From contig JBBIKG010000030.1 of NCBI GenBank assembly GCA_037445555.1, positions 1 to 19,954 on the forward strand: a stretch of 19,954 bases of DNA, in the 5' to 3' direction. Below the pieces are notes generated by a model. The model saw only the letters and a list, made by a program, of their open reading frames with translations, had not been told where the DNA came from and did no database searches. Below, piece after piece: positions 1 through 6,881 of this stretch; the first letter of the stretch is position 1; the number at the start of each line of letters is the position of its first letter. Both the position numbers and the translations under genes were made by a program. The stretch is from JAAYJT01 sp037445555 (lineage in GTDB: Bacteria; Bacteroidota; Bacteroidia; Bacteroidales; JAAYJT01).

Positions 1-1325
1 AATCTACCCTATTTCAAACCTTATACTATCATCAACCGAAAAGGGAAGAAAATCGCAGTGCTGGGTATGATTACTCCCCATGTGCCCAAATGGCTGCCTC
101 GAAGTTTGTATATCGGAATGCGGTTTGAGGATATGATTACCTCTGCACAAGGCTGGGTCAATCATATCCGGCGGGTGGAAAAGCCCGATGTGCTTATTGG
201 CCTGTTCCACACCGGATCGACTAGAGCCGGCGAAAGCCCTCAAAACTATTATATGGCCGAGAATGCCGCACGTCTCATCGCTGAAAACGTTCCCGGAATT
301 GACATCATCTTTTCAGGTCACGATCATCGCAGGTATAATGAATTTATCACCAGTTTATCACCAGCCCCGACGATAATTTTACTCTTTTACTTAGCAGTGG
401 CAGTCATGCACGGGCTGTTGCTGCCGCCTCTATAAAACTGATTTCAGGGCCTGATGGTTTGACACGCTCCACCGAGATCCGCGGCGACATCATTGACCTT
501 GAACGCACCACACCGAGTGAATCTTTTACAAAAACTTTCCAGGAGTTGCTACCGCCAGTCAGGAAGTTTGTTTCGCAGCATGTGGGGTATCTACCCGACT
601 CACTGCGCAGCCGTGATGCACTGTTCGGTTTTGCCCCTATCTTGGGATTGATCCACCAGGTGCAGCTCGATGTTACCAAAGCCGAGGTATCTTTTGCCGC
701 ACCCCTCTCTATGGATGTTGTAATCCAGAAAGGCGCCATTACCTGGGCCGATCTATTCAAACTCTATCGTTACGAAAACCAGCTTTACGTGATGGAACTG
801 AGTGGACATGAGATTAAGAACGTGCTAGAATTCTCATATGGCAAATGGTTGAACCACATGAAAGCTCCTACCGATAACCTGCTTCTGTTCACACCCGAAT
901 CGAGTGCCACCTCCTCAGGCACCCGCGGCCGCAGGCCTCAGCTCGCCACACCATTCTACAATTTCGAGTCAGCTGCAGGCATTAACTATGTGGTTGATAT
1001 TACCAAGCCTGTAGGCCAACGCATCAAAATTATTTCCATGTCCAACGGCAAGCCATTCAGGGCAGAAAAGGTTTACAGGGTAGCGGTAAATTCTTACCGG
1101 GGCAGCGGCGGTGGAGGCCATCTTACCGAAGGAGCCGGCATAGATCCCACCGTGCTCCCTGCTCGCATCGTTTGGACGTCGGATAAGGACACACGTTTCC
1201 TAATGATGCAATGGTTTGCAAAAAAACGCATCGCCCAAAACTATGTAAACGCCAACTGGAGCATCATCCCGACCGTGTGGGCAGAGAAGGCAAAAGCACG
1301 GGATTTTCGGTTGCTGTTTGAGTAG
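1..1325 (+). pseudogene. 5'-nucleotidase / 2',3'-cyclic phosphodiesterase family metallophosphatase, 5'-truncated by window and frameshifted
   Basis: The gene enters from the left edge in frame 1, so its start and first metal-binding motifs are outside the window. The visible part has the calcineurin-like phosphoesterase motif GHDH (316-327). It then continues into the 5'-nucleotidase C-terminal substrate-binding domain, with FYNFESAAGINY, NSYRGSGGGGHL and LTEGAGI. Family members are usually exported and hydrolyse nucleotides or cyclic nucleotides for phosphate and nucleoside salvage. Frame 1 runs to a stop at 433-435, but family-like sequence resumes in frame 3 from about 365 and ends with TAG at 1323-1325. 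The shift is explained by an 11-bp tandem duplication at 343-364. Without one copy the protein reads through as RYNEFITSPDDNFTLLLSSG and onward. As written it would stop early and lose the C-terminal domain. Family identity is firm; the exact substrate is not. Confidence 0.85.
343..364 (+). repeat. Perfect 11-bp tandem duplication that breaks the 5'-nucleotidase frame
   Basis: Two adjacent identical copies of TTTATCACCAG lie at 343-353 and 354-364. Eleven extra bases shift the frame by 2. Deleting one copy joins the frame-1 upstream part exactly to the frame-3 downstream part, with no residue missing or extra at the junction. Confidence 0.95.
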
Positions 1326-1349
1326 GAGTTTTAATCAAAGTTATTAAAA

Positions 1350-1805
1350 ATGGACGCGGCAACATGCCCTTTCTGCCATCATTCCATCGAAAAATACGTT
1401 TTCGACAGTGCGGAATGGTTTCTAGCACTTTACAACCGCGCTCCAATTGTGCCGGGACATGTGCTGGTAGTGCCACGGAGGCATTATCAAACCCTGGGTG
1501 AGTTACCCGGAAGTCAGTTCAGTGCATTTTTCGAATATGCACACTACATCACTCAGCGCCTGAAGAAGGCATTTAACGCAGAGGCGTTCAACTGGTCGCT
1601 GCAAGAGGGCTTTGTCGCAGGACAGACAGTGATGCATCTTCACCTGCACATCATTGTGAGGCAGAATGATGATCTCCCCGCACCCGGCCGCTGGTATGCC
1701 ATGCTCCATCCCGAGGCGGAACATGCTCCTGACAGCCAGCATCGCGCCCTGATTGATGATACGGATTTAGAAAAAATTATTGCCCTCCTAATACAGACCA
1801 GATGA
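1350..1805 (+). CDS. HIT (histidine triad) family hydrolase
   Basis: A 151-residue protein of typical HIT length. The catalytic triad motif QTVMHLHLHIIVR is at 92-104, with H96, H98 and H100; the central histidine is the nucleophile in this superfamily. An N-terminal C6-x-x-C9 pair resembles the zinc-binding pair in many bacterial HIT proteins, and VPGHVLVVPRRH (34-45) is the typical strand before the active site. Relatives hydrolyse dinucleoside polyphosphates or nucleoside phosphoramidates; the FHIT/Ap4A-like branch is my best guess, not certain. The ATG lies 24 bp after the preceding stop and has no clear Shine-Dalgarno. The stop TGA (1803-1805) overlaps the ATG of the next gene (ATGA at 1802-1805), which implies translational coupling. 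Confidence 0.9.
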   Translation: MDAATCPFCHHSIEKYVFDSAEWFLALYNRAPIVPGHVLVVPRRHYQTLGELPGSQFSAFFEYAHYITQRLKKAFNAEAFNWSLQEGFVAGQTVMHLHLHIIVRQNDDLPAPGRWYAMLHPEAEHAPDSQHRALIDDTDLEKIIALLIQTR

Positions 1806-2429
1806 TAGACACCCCGGATACGGATTGTTTTCTCACTATCGAAGGAAGGGCTGAAGCGGTTTACAAAGAAAAGAACAGCCGATTCACCGGGCTAGCCTTT
1901 CCGATTGAAAGTGAGGACGATGCCAGAAACACCCTTGCCGAAGTAAGAAAAAAATACCCGGATGCCAATCATCACTGTTACGCATATGTGCTTGGTCCGG
2001 ATCAGAAAGTAGCGCGTTCAAGCGACGACGGCGAACCCTCCGGCACAGCGCACGGCAGGTAAAAATATCCTGCTGCAAATCACAAAGCTTGGGTTGACCA
2101 ACGTCCTGGTGATCGTGGTTAGGTATTTTGGCGGGATAAAGCTTGGTACTGGCAGACTTACAAAGGCATACAGGGAAACCAGCACCCAGGCTCTGGCCAG
2201 TGCGTCGAAGCGCTCTGTGACGTGTTATGATTCCTTCCAGATCACATTTGATTATTCATCTACCACCGATATAATGCGGATCCTAAAAGAAGGTTGTTTG
2301 GATCCCGAAAAAATTATTAACGATTACCAATGCACCCTCATTTTTTCGGTAAGAAAAAACGATTCAGAAACTGTGCAGAAGAAGTTAAGCTCCGTTAAAA
2401 AATTAATCATCAATCGGTTAAATAGTTAA
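1802..2429 (+). pseudogene. YigZ/IMPACT family protein (UPF0029), frameshifted
   Basis: The first part (1802-2062, frame 2) carries the family core KNSRFTGLAFPI, DANHHCYAYVLG and SSDDGEPSGTA. The second part carries ILLQITKLGLTNVLVIVVRYFGG and IKLGTGRLTKAY (frame 3, to the TAA at 2427-2429). The two halves together match a full YigZ protein of about 200 residues, with an N-terminal IMPACT fold and a C-terminal ferredoxin-like domain; the proposed role is in translation control. The break follows GTA at 2048-2050. A near-perfect 7-bp tandem duplication (2043-2056) accounts for it: without one copy the sequence reads GTAGKNILLQI, the conserved order. A downstream TTG at 2094 could only start the second half, which lacks the conserved N-terminus. 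The ATG overlaps the HIT stop, so the two genes are co-transcribed. Confidence 0.85.
2043..2056 (+). repeat. 7-bp near-perfect tandem duplication that breaks yigZ
   Basis: GCACAGC (2043-2049) is followed directly by GCACGGC (2050-2056), with one mismatch in seven. Removing the second copy turns the reading GTAHGR-stop into GTAGKN, the family consensus, and brings the downstream frame back in phase. Confidence 0.8.
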
Positions 2430-2649
2430 CAGATTTAACATATTTAGATGTTTGGTTTTTCCATATACAACTAAAAAACCACAAAGTCAATAGCAGAAAA
2501 ATTTTGTTTTTAACTTTTTCCATGTCAATTTTGTTGAAAAATCAGCCTTGTCAAGCTGATAATATTTCCGAAAGCTACTTTTGAATTACTGGCCTATGGC
2601 TTAAAGGAATTTAGTAAAACAAATTCTAACACGATTTTACGCTCTTCGC
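2430..2649 (+). other. 220-bp AT-rich intergenic region upstream of dnaA
   Basis: No reading frame of note. It contains an inverted repeat GGTTTTT (2454-2460) / AAAAACC (2474-2480) with a 13-nt loop and no following T-run, so I do not call it a terminator. It also contains a dyad at 2541-2560 and a -7-like element at 2576-2583, listed separately. No TTATCCACA-like DnaA boxes were seen on either strand, so nothing supports an origin here. Confidence 0.6.
2541..2583 (+). promoter_or_regulatory. Putative dnaA promoter -7 element with an overlapping palindromic operator-like site
   Basis: TACTTTTG at 2576-2583 matches the Bacteroidota -7 consensus TAnnTTTG. The -33 position is weak: the nearest TTG (2548-2550) is 25 bp upstream instead of about 19. 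Across that position lies the dyad ATCAGC (2541-2546) / GCTGAT (2555-2560), with an inner TTG/CAA pairing and one bulged C. It could bind a regulator or form a hairpin. dnaA starts 66 bp downstream. Confidence 0.4.
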
Positions 2650-4086
2650 ATGAAACAGGATTACACTACCGTGTGGGAAAATTGCATCGCTGTCATAAGG
2701 GATAATATCAACATCCAAAGCTTTAAGACATGGTTTTCGCCAATAAGACCGGTGAAGCTAGAAAACAATGTATTGACCATTCAGGTGCCTAGTCAGTTTT
2801 TTTACGAATGGTTAGAGGAGCATTATATACATTTGTTAAAGAAAATCATCAAGAAAGAATTAGGTCCGAAAGGCAGGCTTGAGTACAGCATTGTGATGGA
2901 CAGCAATACAGTAAACGCCGCGCCTATCACGATGGAAGTTCCGGCAAGCAATCGCAGGGCGATAGCTAATCCGGCGGTATCGATGCCAATAGATATTAAC
3001 AGGGGTATGTCAAAAGAAATCCCAAATCCATTTATCATACCAGGGCTGAAGAAGATCAAAGTCAATTCCCAGCTCATTGACTCCTACTCCTTTGATAACT
3101 TTGTGGAAGGCGATTGCAATCGTCTGGCCCGCTCTGCCGGATATGCCGTAGCCTCCAACCCGGGCAAGACAGCTTTCAATCCTATGTTTATTTACAGCAG
3201 CACCGGTCTGGGCAAAACCCACCTGGCACATGCCATAGGGCTGCAGGTAAAAACTAATTTTCCCGATAAGACGGTGCTTTACCTCTCGACCGAGCAGTTT
3301 GTGCAGCAGTTTATTGATGCTGTGATGAATAACAGCACGAATGATTTCGTGCATTTCTACCAGATGATGGATGTCCTCATCCTTGACGATATCCAGTTTC
3401 TTGCAGCAAAAGAAAAAACCCAGGATGTGTTTTTCCATATTTTCAATTTTCTGCACCAGAAAGGCAAGCAAATTGTCATCACTTCGGATAAGCCCCCAGT
3501 AGAGCTCAAGGGAATTGAGCCACGCCTCCTCAGCCGGTTTAAGTGGGGCCTGGCCGCCGACCTGCAGGTGCCTGACTATGAAACACGCGTAGCCATTTTG
3601 CAAAAACACCTTTACAATGACGGCATCACCATGCCATCGGAGGTGATACACTATATAGCTAACAACATCACTACCAACGTACGCGAACTTGAGGGGGCCC
3701 TTATTTCGCTGGTTGCTCAGGCATCACTGAATAAAAAGGAAATCAGCATTGAGCTGGCCCGGCAGATCATTGACAAGTTTGTCAAAAGCACCGTACGCGA
3801 GCTTTCGATTGACGCCATCCAAAAGGTGGTATGCGATTTCTTCAACATACCTGTTGACACAATCAACTCAAAAACTCGCAAACGCGAGATTGTGCAAGCA
3901 CGGCAACTTGCCATGTACTTTGCCAAAAAGCACACCAAGGCATCGCTGGCCACCATCGGACTTCACTGTGGCAATAAAGATCACGCCACAGTGCTTCATG
4001 CGTGCCGTACCGTAAACAACCTCATCGAAACCGATAAGCAGTTCAGGCTGTACGTCGAAGACCTGGATAACAAGCTTAAGCTTTAA
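2650..4086 (+). CDS. dnaA: Chromosomal replication initiator protein DnaA
   Basis: A 478-residue protein of normal DnaA length with all four domains. Domain I (1-85) has WENCIAVIRDNINIQSFKTWF. A variable linker covers about 86-150. The AAA+ domain has Walker A STGLGKTH (K189, T190), Walker B VLILDDIQF (D246, D247), sensor 1 VITSDKPP, the LLSRFKWG arginine-finger helix, and sensor 2 NVRELEGAL. Domain IV has the DnaA signature KHTKASLATIGLHCGNKDHATVLHAC, which reads the DnaA box. It opens the origin and loads the helicase. The first Walker A glycine is serine here (S183, AGC at 3196-3198), where homologues have glycine. The ATG at 2650 starts directly at conserved domain I residues. Confidence 0.98.
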   Translation: MKQDYTTVWENCIAVIRDNINIQSFKTWFSPIRPVKLENNVLTIQVPSQFFYEWLEEHYIHLLKKIIKKELGPKGRLEYSIVMDSNTVNAAPITMEVPASNRRAIANPAVSMPIDINRGMSKEIPNPFIIPGLKKIKVNSQLIDSYSFDNFVEGDCNRLARSAGYAVASNPGKTAFNPMFIYSSTGLGKTHLAHAIGLQVKTNFPDKTVLYLSTEQFVQQFIDAVMNNSTNDFVHFYQMMDVLILDDIQFLAAKEKTQDVFFHIFNFLHQKGKQIVITSDKPPVELKGIEPRLLSRFKWGLAADLQVPDYETRVAILQKHLYNDGITMPSEVIHYIANNITTNVRELEGALISLVAQASLNKKEISIELARQIIDKFVKSTVRELSIDAIQKVVCDFFNIPVDTINSKTRKREIVQARQLAMYFAKKHTKASLATIGLHCGNKDHATVLHACRTVNNLIETDKQFRLYVEDLDNKLKL

Positions 4087-4171
4087 ACGAGTTTACCACA
4101 AGGGTTGAGCCGACCTTAGCTTGCTTTGTTAAGTTTCCTTGGATTATCAAATCTACCTTACCCGATGATTT

Positions 4172-4627
4172 ATGACAAGAATCCTGATGGTATGTCTTGG
4201 AAATATTTGCCGTTCGCCGCTGGCCGAAGGCATCCTGAAACACAAGTTGCGCCAGAGTAACAAAGAAGCCGTGGTGGCTTCGGCCGGATTTGAATCCTTT
4301 CATGCTGGCGACAGAGCGGATGACAGGGCAGTTGCCGTAGCCAAAAAATACGGCATTGATATAACAAAGCACAGGGCGCGCGTATTTCGCCAATCAGATT
4401 TCGATAATTTTGATCGTATTTATGTCATGGACGATCGAAATTACCGGGATGTGATAAGGCTGGCCCGAAACGAGAGCGACAGGCAAAAAGTCGATCTGAT
4501 TATGGATGTGACCGCAACCCATGCCGGGCAAATTGTACCTGACCCTTATTATGGCGGAGAGGCCGATTATGAACTGGCCTACCGGTTGCTTAACAGCGCC
4601 TGCGAAACCATAGCAAAAACCCTTTAA
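4172..4627 (+). CDS. Low-molecular-weight protein tyrosine phosphatase
   Basis: A 151-residue cytoplasmic phosphatase. The P-loop CLGNICRSP carries nucleophile C8 and R14 (C-x5-R-S). The general acid D124 lies in the VPDPYYGG motif near the C-terminus, as is standard for the family. The stretch SAGFESFHAGDRADDRA and the helix FDRIYVMDDRNYRDVIRLA are also typical. The start at 4172 puts the P-loop at the expected position. It follows dnaA by 85 bp and ends 2 bp before the dehydratase gene, so those two are likely co-transcribed. Substrates cannot be told from sequence; relatives act on tyrosine kinases of capsule export or on arginine phosphate. Confidence 0.95.
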   Translation: MTRILMVCLGNICRSPLAEGILKHKLRQSNKEAVVASAGFESFHAGDRADDRAVAVAKKYGIDITKHRARVFRQSDFDNFDRIYVMDDRNYRDVIRLARNESDRQKVDLIMDVTATHAGQIVPDPYYGGEADYELAYRLLNSACETIAKTL

Positions 4628-4629
4628 TC

Positions 4630-5595
4630 ATGATGGAGACCACGTTTAGTTTTCCAACCGCCGAAACCTTGCTCCAGGCGCATATGCGCATCAAACCTTT
4701 TATCCATCGCACACCTGTGGTTACCAGCACCTACCTGGATAAAATTACCGGGGCAGAGCTGTTTTTCAAATGCGAAAATTTTCAGCGCACGGGGTCATTC
4801 AAGATACGAGGAGCCTGCAACAGTGTATTTTCACTCGATGACAAAACGGCTGTGCGTGGCGTAGCCACGCACAGCTCGGGCAATCATGCGCAGGCCCTGT
4901 CGCTTGCTGCCGGGCTGCGCGGCATAAAAGCCCATGTGGTGATGCCCGACAACTCATCAAAGGTGAAAGTGGACGCTGTGAGGGAGTATGGCGGAATCAT
5001 CACCTTTTGCGAACCCACACTGCAATCGCGTGAAGAATACCTCCGAAATGTGATCGAGAAGACCGGTGCCACGGAGATCCACCCGTATAATGACCTTCGA
5101 ACCATCGCTGGGCAATCCACTGCTGCCATTGAACTCATCGGGGAAGTGGCCAACCTCGATATCATCATGGCTCCTGTGGGAGGCGGTGGATTGTTAAGTG
5201 GAACCCTGCTTGCGGCTGCCCATTTTTCCCCCACAACACGAGTGATTGCCGCCGAACCCGAAGCCGCTAACGATGCCTTTGAGTCGCTTCGCGAAGGCCG
5301 GATCATGCCTGCCAAAAAGCCTGTGACTGTAGCCGATGGTCTCAGGACAGCTCTTGGAACATACACTTTCCCGATTATTCAAAAATACGTTGACCGGATT
5401 GTGACAGCCGGTGAAGAAGATATTGTACAGGCAATGCGCCTGGTTTGGGAGCGAATGAAAATCGTGGTTGAGCCGTCGGCTACCGTCACCATTGCGGCCC
5501 TGCTTAATAAAACCCCCGATGTCAGAGGAAAACGCGTGGGTATTATCCTTTGCGGCGGCAACATCGATCTCGACCATCTGCCCTGGGTTTCCTGA
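4630..5595 (+). CDS. Threonine/serine dehydratase-like PLP enzyme (fold type II)
   Basis: A 321-residue enzyme. TGSFKIRGA carries the PLP Schiff-base lysine K58, SSGNHAQA (82-89) is the substrate loop, GGGG (184-187) binds the PLP phosphate, and ILCGGNID is the conserved C-terminal motif. There is no C-terminal ACT-like regulatory domain, so it resembles catabolic threonine ammonia-lyase, serine racemase or hydroxyaspartate dehydratase more than full-length biosynthetic IlvA. The likely reaction is deamination of threonine or serine to 2-oxobutyrate or pyruvate. A second ATG is at 4633. The gene lies between the tyrosine phosphatase (2 bp) and an RsmI-like methyltransferase (20 bp). Confidence 0.9.
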   Translation: MMETTFSFPTAETLLQAHMRIKPFIHRTPVVTSTYLDKITGAELFFKCENFQRTGSFKIRGACNSVFSLDDKTAVRGVATHSSGNHAQALSLAAGLRGIKAHVVMPDNSSKVKVDAVREYGGIITFCEPTLQSREEYLRNVIEKTGATEIHPYNDLRTIAGQSTAAIELIGEVANLDIIMAPVGGGGLLSGTLLAAAHFSPTTRVIAAEPEAANDAFESLREGRIMPAKKPVTVADGLRTALGTYTFPIIQKYVDRIVTAGEEDIVQAMRLVWERMKIVVEPSATVTIAALLNKTPDVRGKRVGIILCGGNIDLDHLPWVS

Positions 5596-5615
5596 CTTCC
5601 TGTTAAGCTTAGCCT

Positions 5616-6338
5616 ATGAAAGACCTGAGCAAAGGAAAGATTTACCTCATCCCTTCGTCGATTGCTGAAGGAGATGCCCGCTTATGGTTGCCTGAAGGGA
5701 CACTTGAAGTTATCCGGCGCCTGACGGATTTCGTGGTGGAAAACGAGCGCACGGCAAGGCGGTTTTTGCGAAACGCGGGATATGATAAAGATTTCGCACA
5801 GGTGCACTTCGGCTTGCTGAGCGAACACACCCGGGATGATGAGATTGAAGATTTGCTTGCCCCTGCCTTGAATGGCAAAGACATCGGGTTGCTTTCCGAG
5901 GCCGGCCTGCCCTGTGTTGCTGATCCCGGAGCGGTGCTGGTAGCCGCAGCCCACCGATTGGATTTAAAAGTAATGCCCCTCTCGGGGCCATCGTCTATTA
6001 TGATGGCGCTCATGGCATCGGGTCTCAATGGTCAGCAGTTTATGTTTCACGGGTACCTGCCGATTCCAAAACCTGAACGTGCCCTGAAAATCAAAGAAAT
6101 TGAGTCAACGGCGATCCGGACGGGATATACGCAGATCTTCATCGAGGCGCCTTACCGCAATAACCAGCTGCTGGCTGCCCTGATTGAAAATTGCCGTGAA
6201 CACACGCTGTTATGCATCGCCTGCAACATAGGAGCAACAAGCGAGACCATCATCAGCAGGCCATTGTCGTGGTGGAAAAGGAGCAGACAAAGCTTTAACA
6301 AACAACCGGTTGTGTTCCTGATTTCACCGGGAGTGTAG
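5616..6338 (+). CDS. SAM-dependent methyltransferase, tetrapyrrole-methylase fold (RsmI-like)
   Basis: A 240-residue protein of the TP-methylase family. KGKIYLIPSSI starts the N-terminal domain. LLSEAGLPCVADPGAVLV and MPLSGPSSIMMALMASGLNG match the conserved SAM-binding and inter-domain motifs of 16S rRNA (cytidine-1402-2'-O)-methyltransferases. The family motif usually reads SDAGTPGISDPG; the variant here is that of a Bacteroidota paralogue group annotated only as SAM-dependent methyltransferase, so an rRNA target is an inference. The C-terminus QPVVFLISPGV is normal. The stop is TAG at 6336-6338. Confidence 0.85.
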   Translation: MKDLSKGKIYLIPSSIAEGDARLWLPEGTLEVIRRLTDFVVENERTARRFLRNAGYDKDFAQVHFGLLSEHTRDDEIEDLLAPALNGKDIGLLSEAGLPCVADPGAVLVAAAHRLDLKVMPLSGPSSIMMALMASGLNGQQFMFHGYLPIPKPERALKIKEIESTAIRTGYTQIFIEAPYRNNQLLAALIENCREHTLLCIACNIGATSETIISRPLSWWKRSRQSFNKQPVVFLISPGV

Positions 6339-6429
6339 AATTTCATCATGACCGGCCGGGATCGATTCTTCCTGCATAATTTGCTATTAAATGTAACTTT
6401 TAACCAAGGATGTCGTATAATAGATATCA

Positions 6430-6879
6430 ATGACTGAAGCCCATATCTTGAAAGAAGTGAAAGCGACAGCAATACTCCTAGGTTTATTATTGGCTACCCA
6501 CATAGTCTTTGGCGAGACAAAAGCAAGCCAGTATCTAAGGAATGCCATTGAATGCACCGAAAAACAAGACTATGTGGGAGCCATCGCCCTGTGCAACATG
6601 GCAGTCAGTATTGATTCAACTTATGACCTTGCCTACTACCATCGTGCCTATAACCGGCTGATGATCAACGATAAAGAAGGAGCCATTGAAGATGCCACCA
6701 AAGCAATTAACCTGAATTCGAACCTGGCAGATGCATATGTACTTCGGGCTGAAGCAAAGCTGAAAAAAGGGGAGCGTTTTAGCGCCATCAGCGATTATAA
6801 CCGGGCTCGCAGAATTGATTCGACAGGAACACTGGCCAGGTTCGCATCCAATATAATCCAGGCCATAATAGCAAGGTAG
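6430..6879 (+). CDS. Small exported TPR-repeat protein
   Basis: A 149-residue protein. A basic N-terminus and hydrophobic stretch (about 10-27, ATAILLGLLLATHIVFG) suggest a signal peptide or anchor. Three tetratricopeptide repeats follow, roughly 32-65, 66-99 and 100-133, with the typical small-residue pattern A-x-x-x-R-A and G-x-x-x-x-A-I-x-D. It is probably a periplasmic scaffold for protein contacts; partners are unknown. The 91-bp upstream gap contains no clear promoter. It ends 2 bp from the stop of the convergent VWA gene. Confidence 0.8.
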   Translation: MTEAHILKEVKATAILLGLLLATHIVFGETKASQYLRNAIECTEKQDYVGAIALCNMAVSIDSTYDLAYYHRAYNRLMINDKEGAIEDATKAINLNSNLADAYVLRAEAKLKKGERFSAISDYNRARRIDSTGTLARFASNIIQAIIAR

Positions 6880-6881
6880 CG

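Noticed and set aside
2042..2075. Programmed ribosomal frameshift in yigZ
   Set aside because: No slippery heptamer or RF2-like signal is evident, and the 7-bp duplication explains the shift exactly.
2430..2649. Replication origin next to dnaA
   Set aside because: The region is AT-rich and precedes dnaA, but no DnaA boxes were seen on either strand, and in this phylum the origin need not be beside dnaA.
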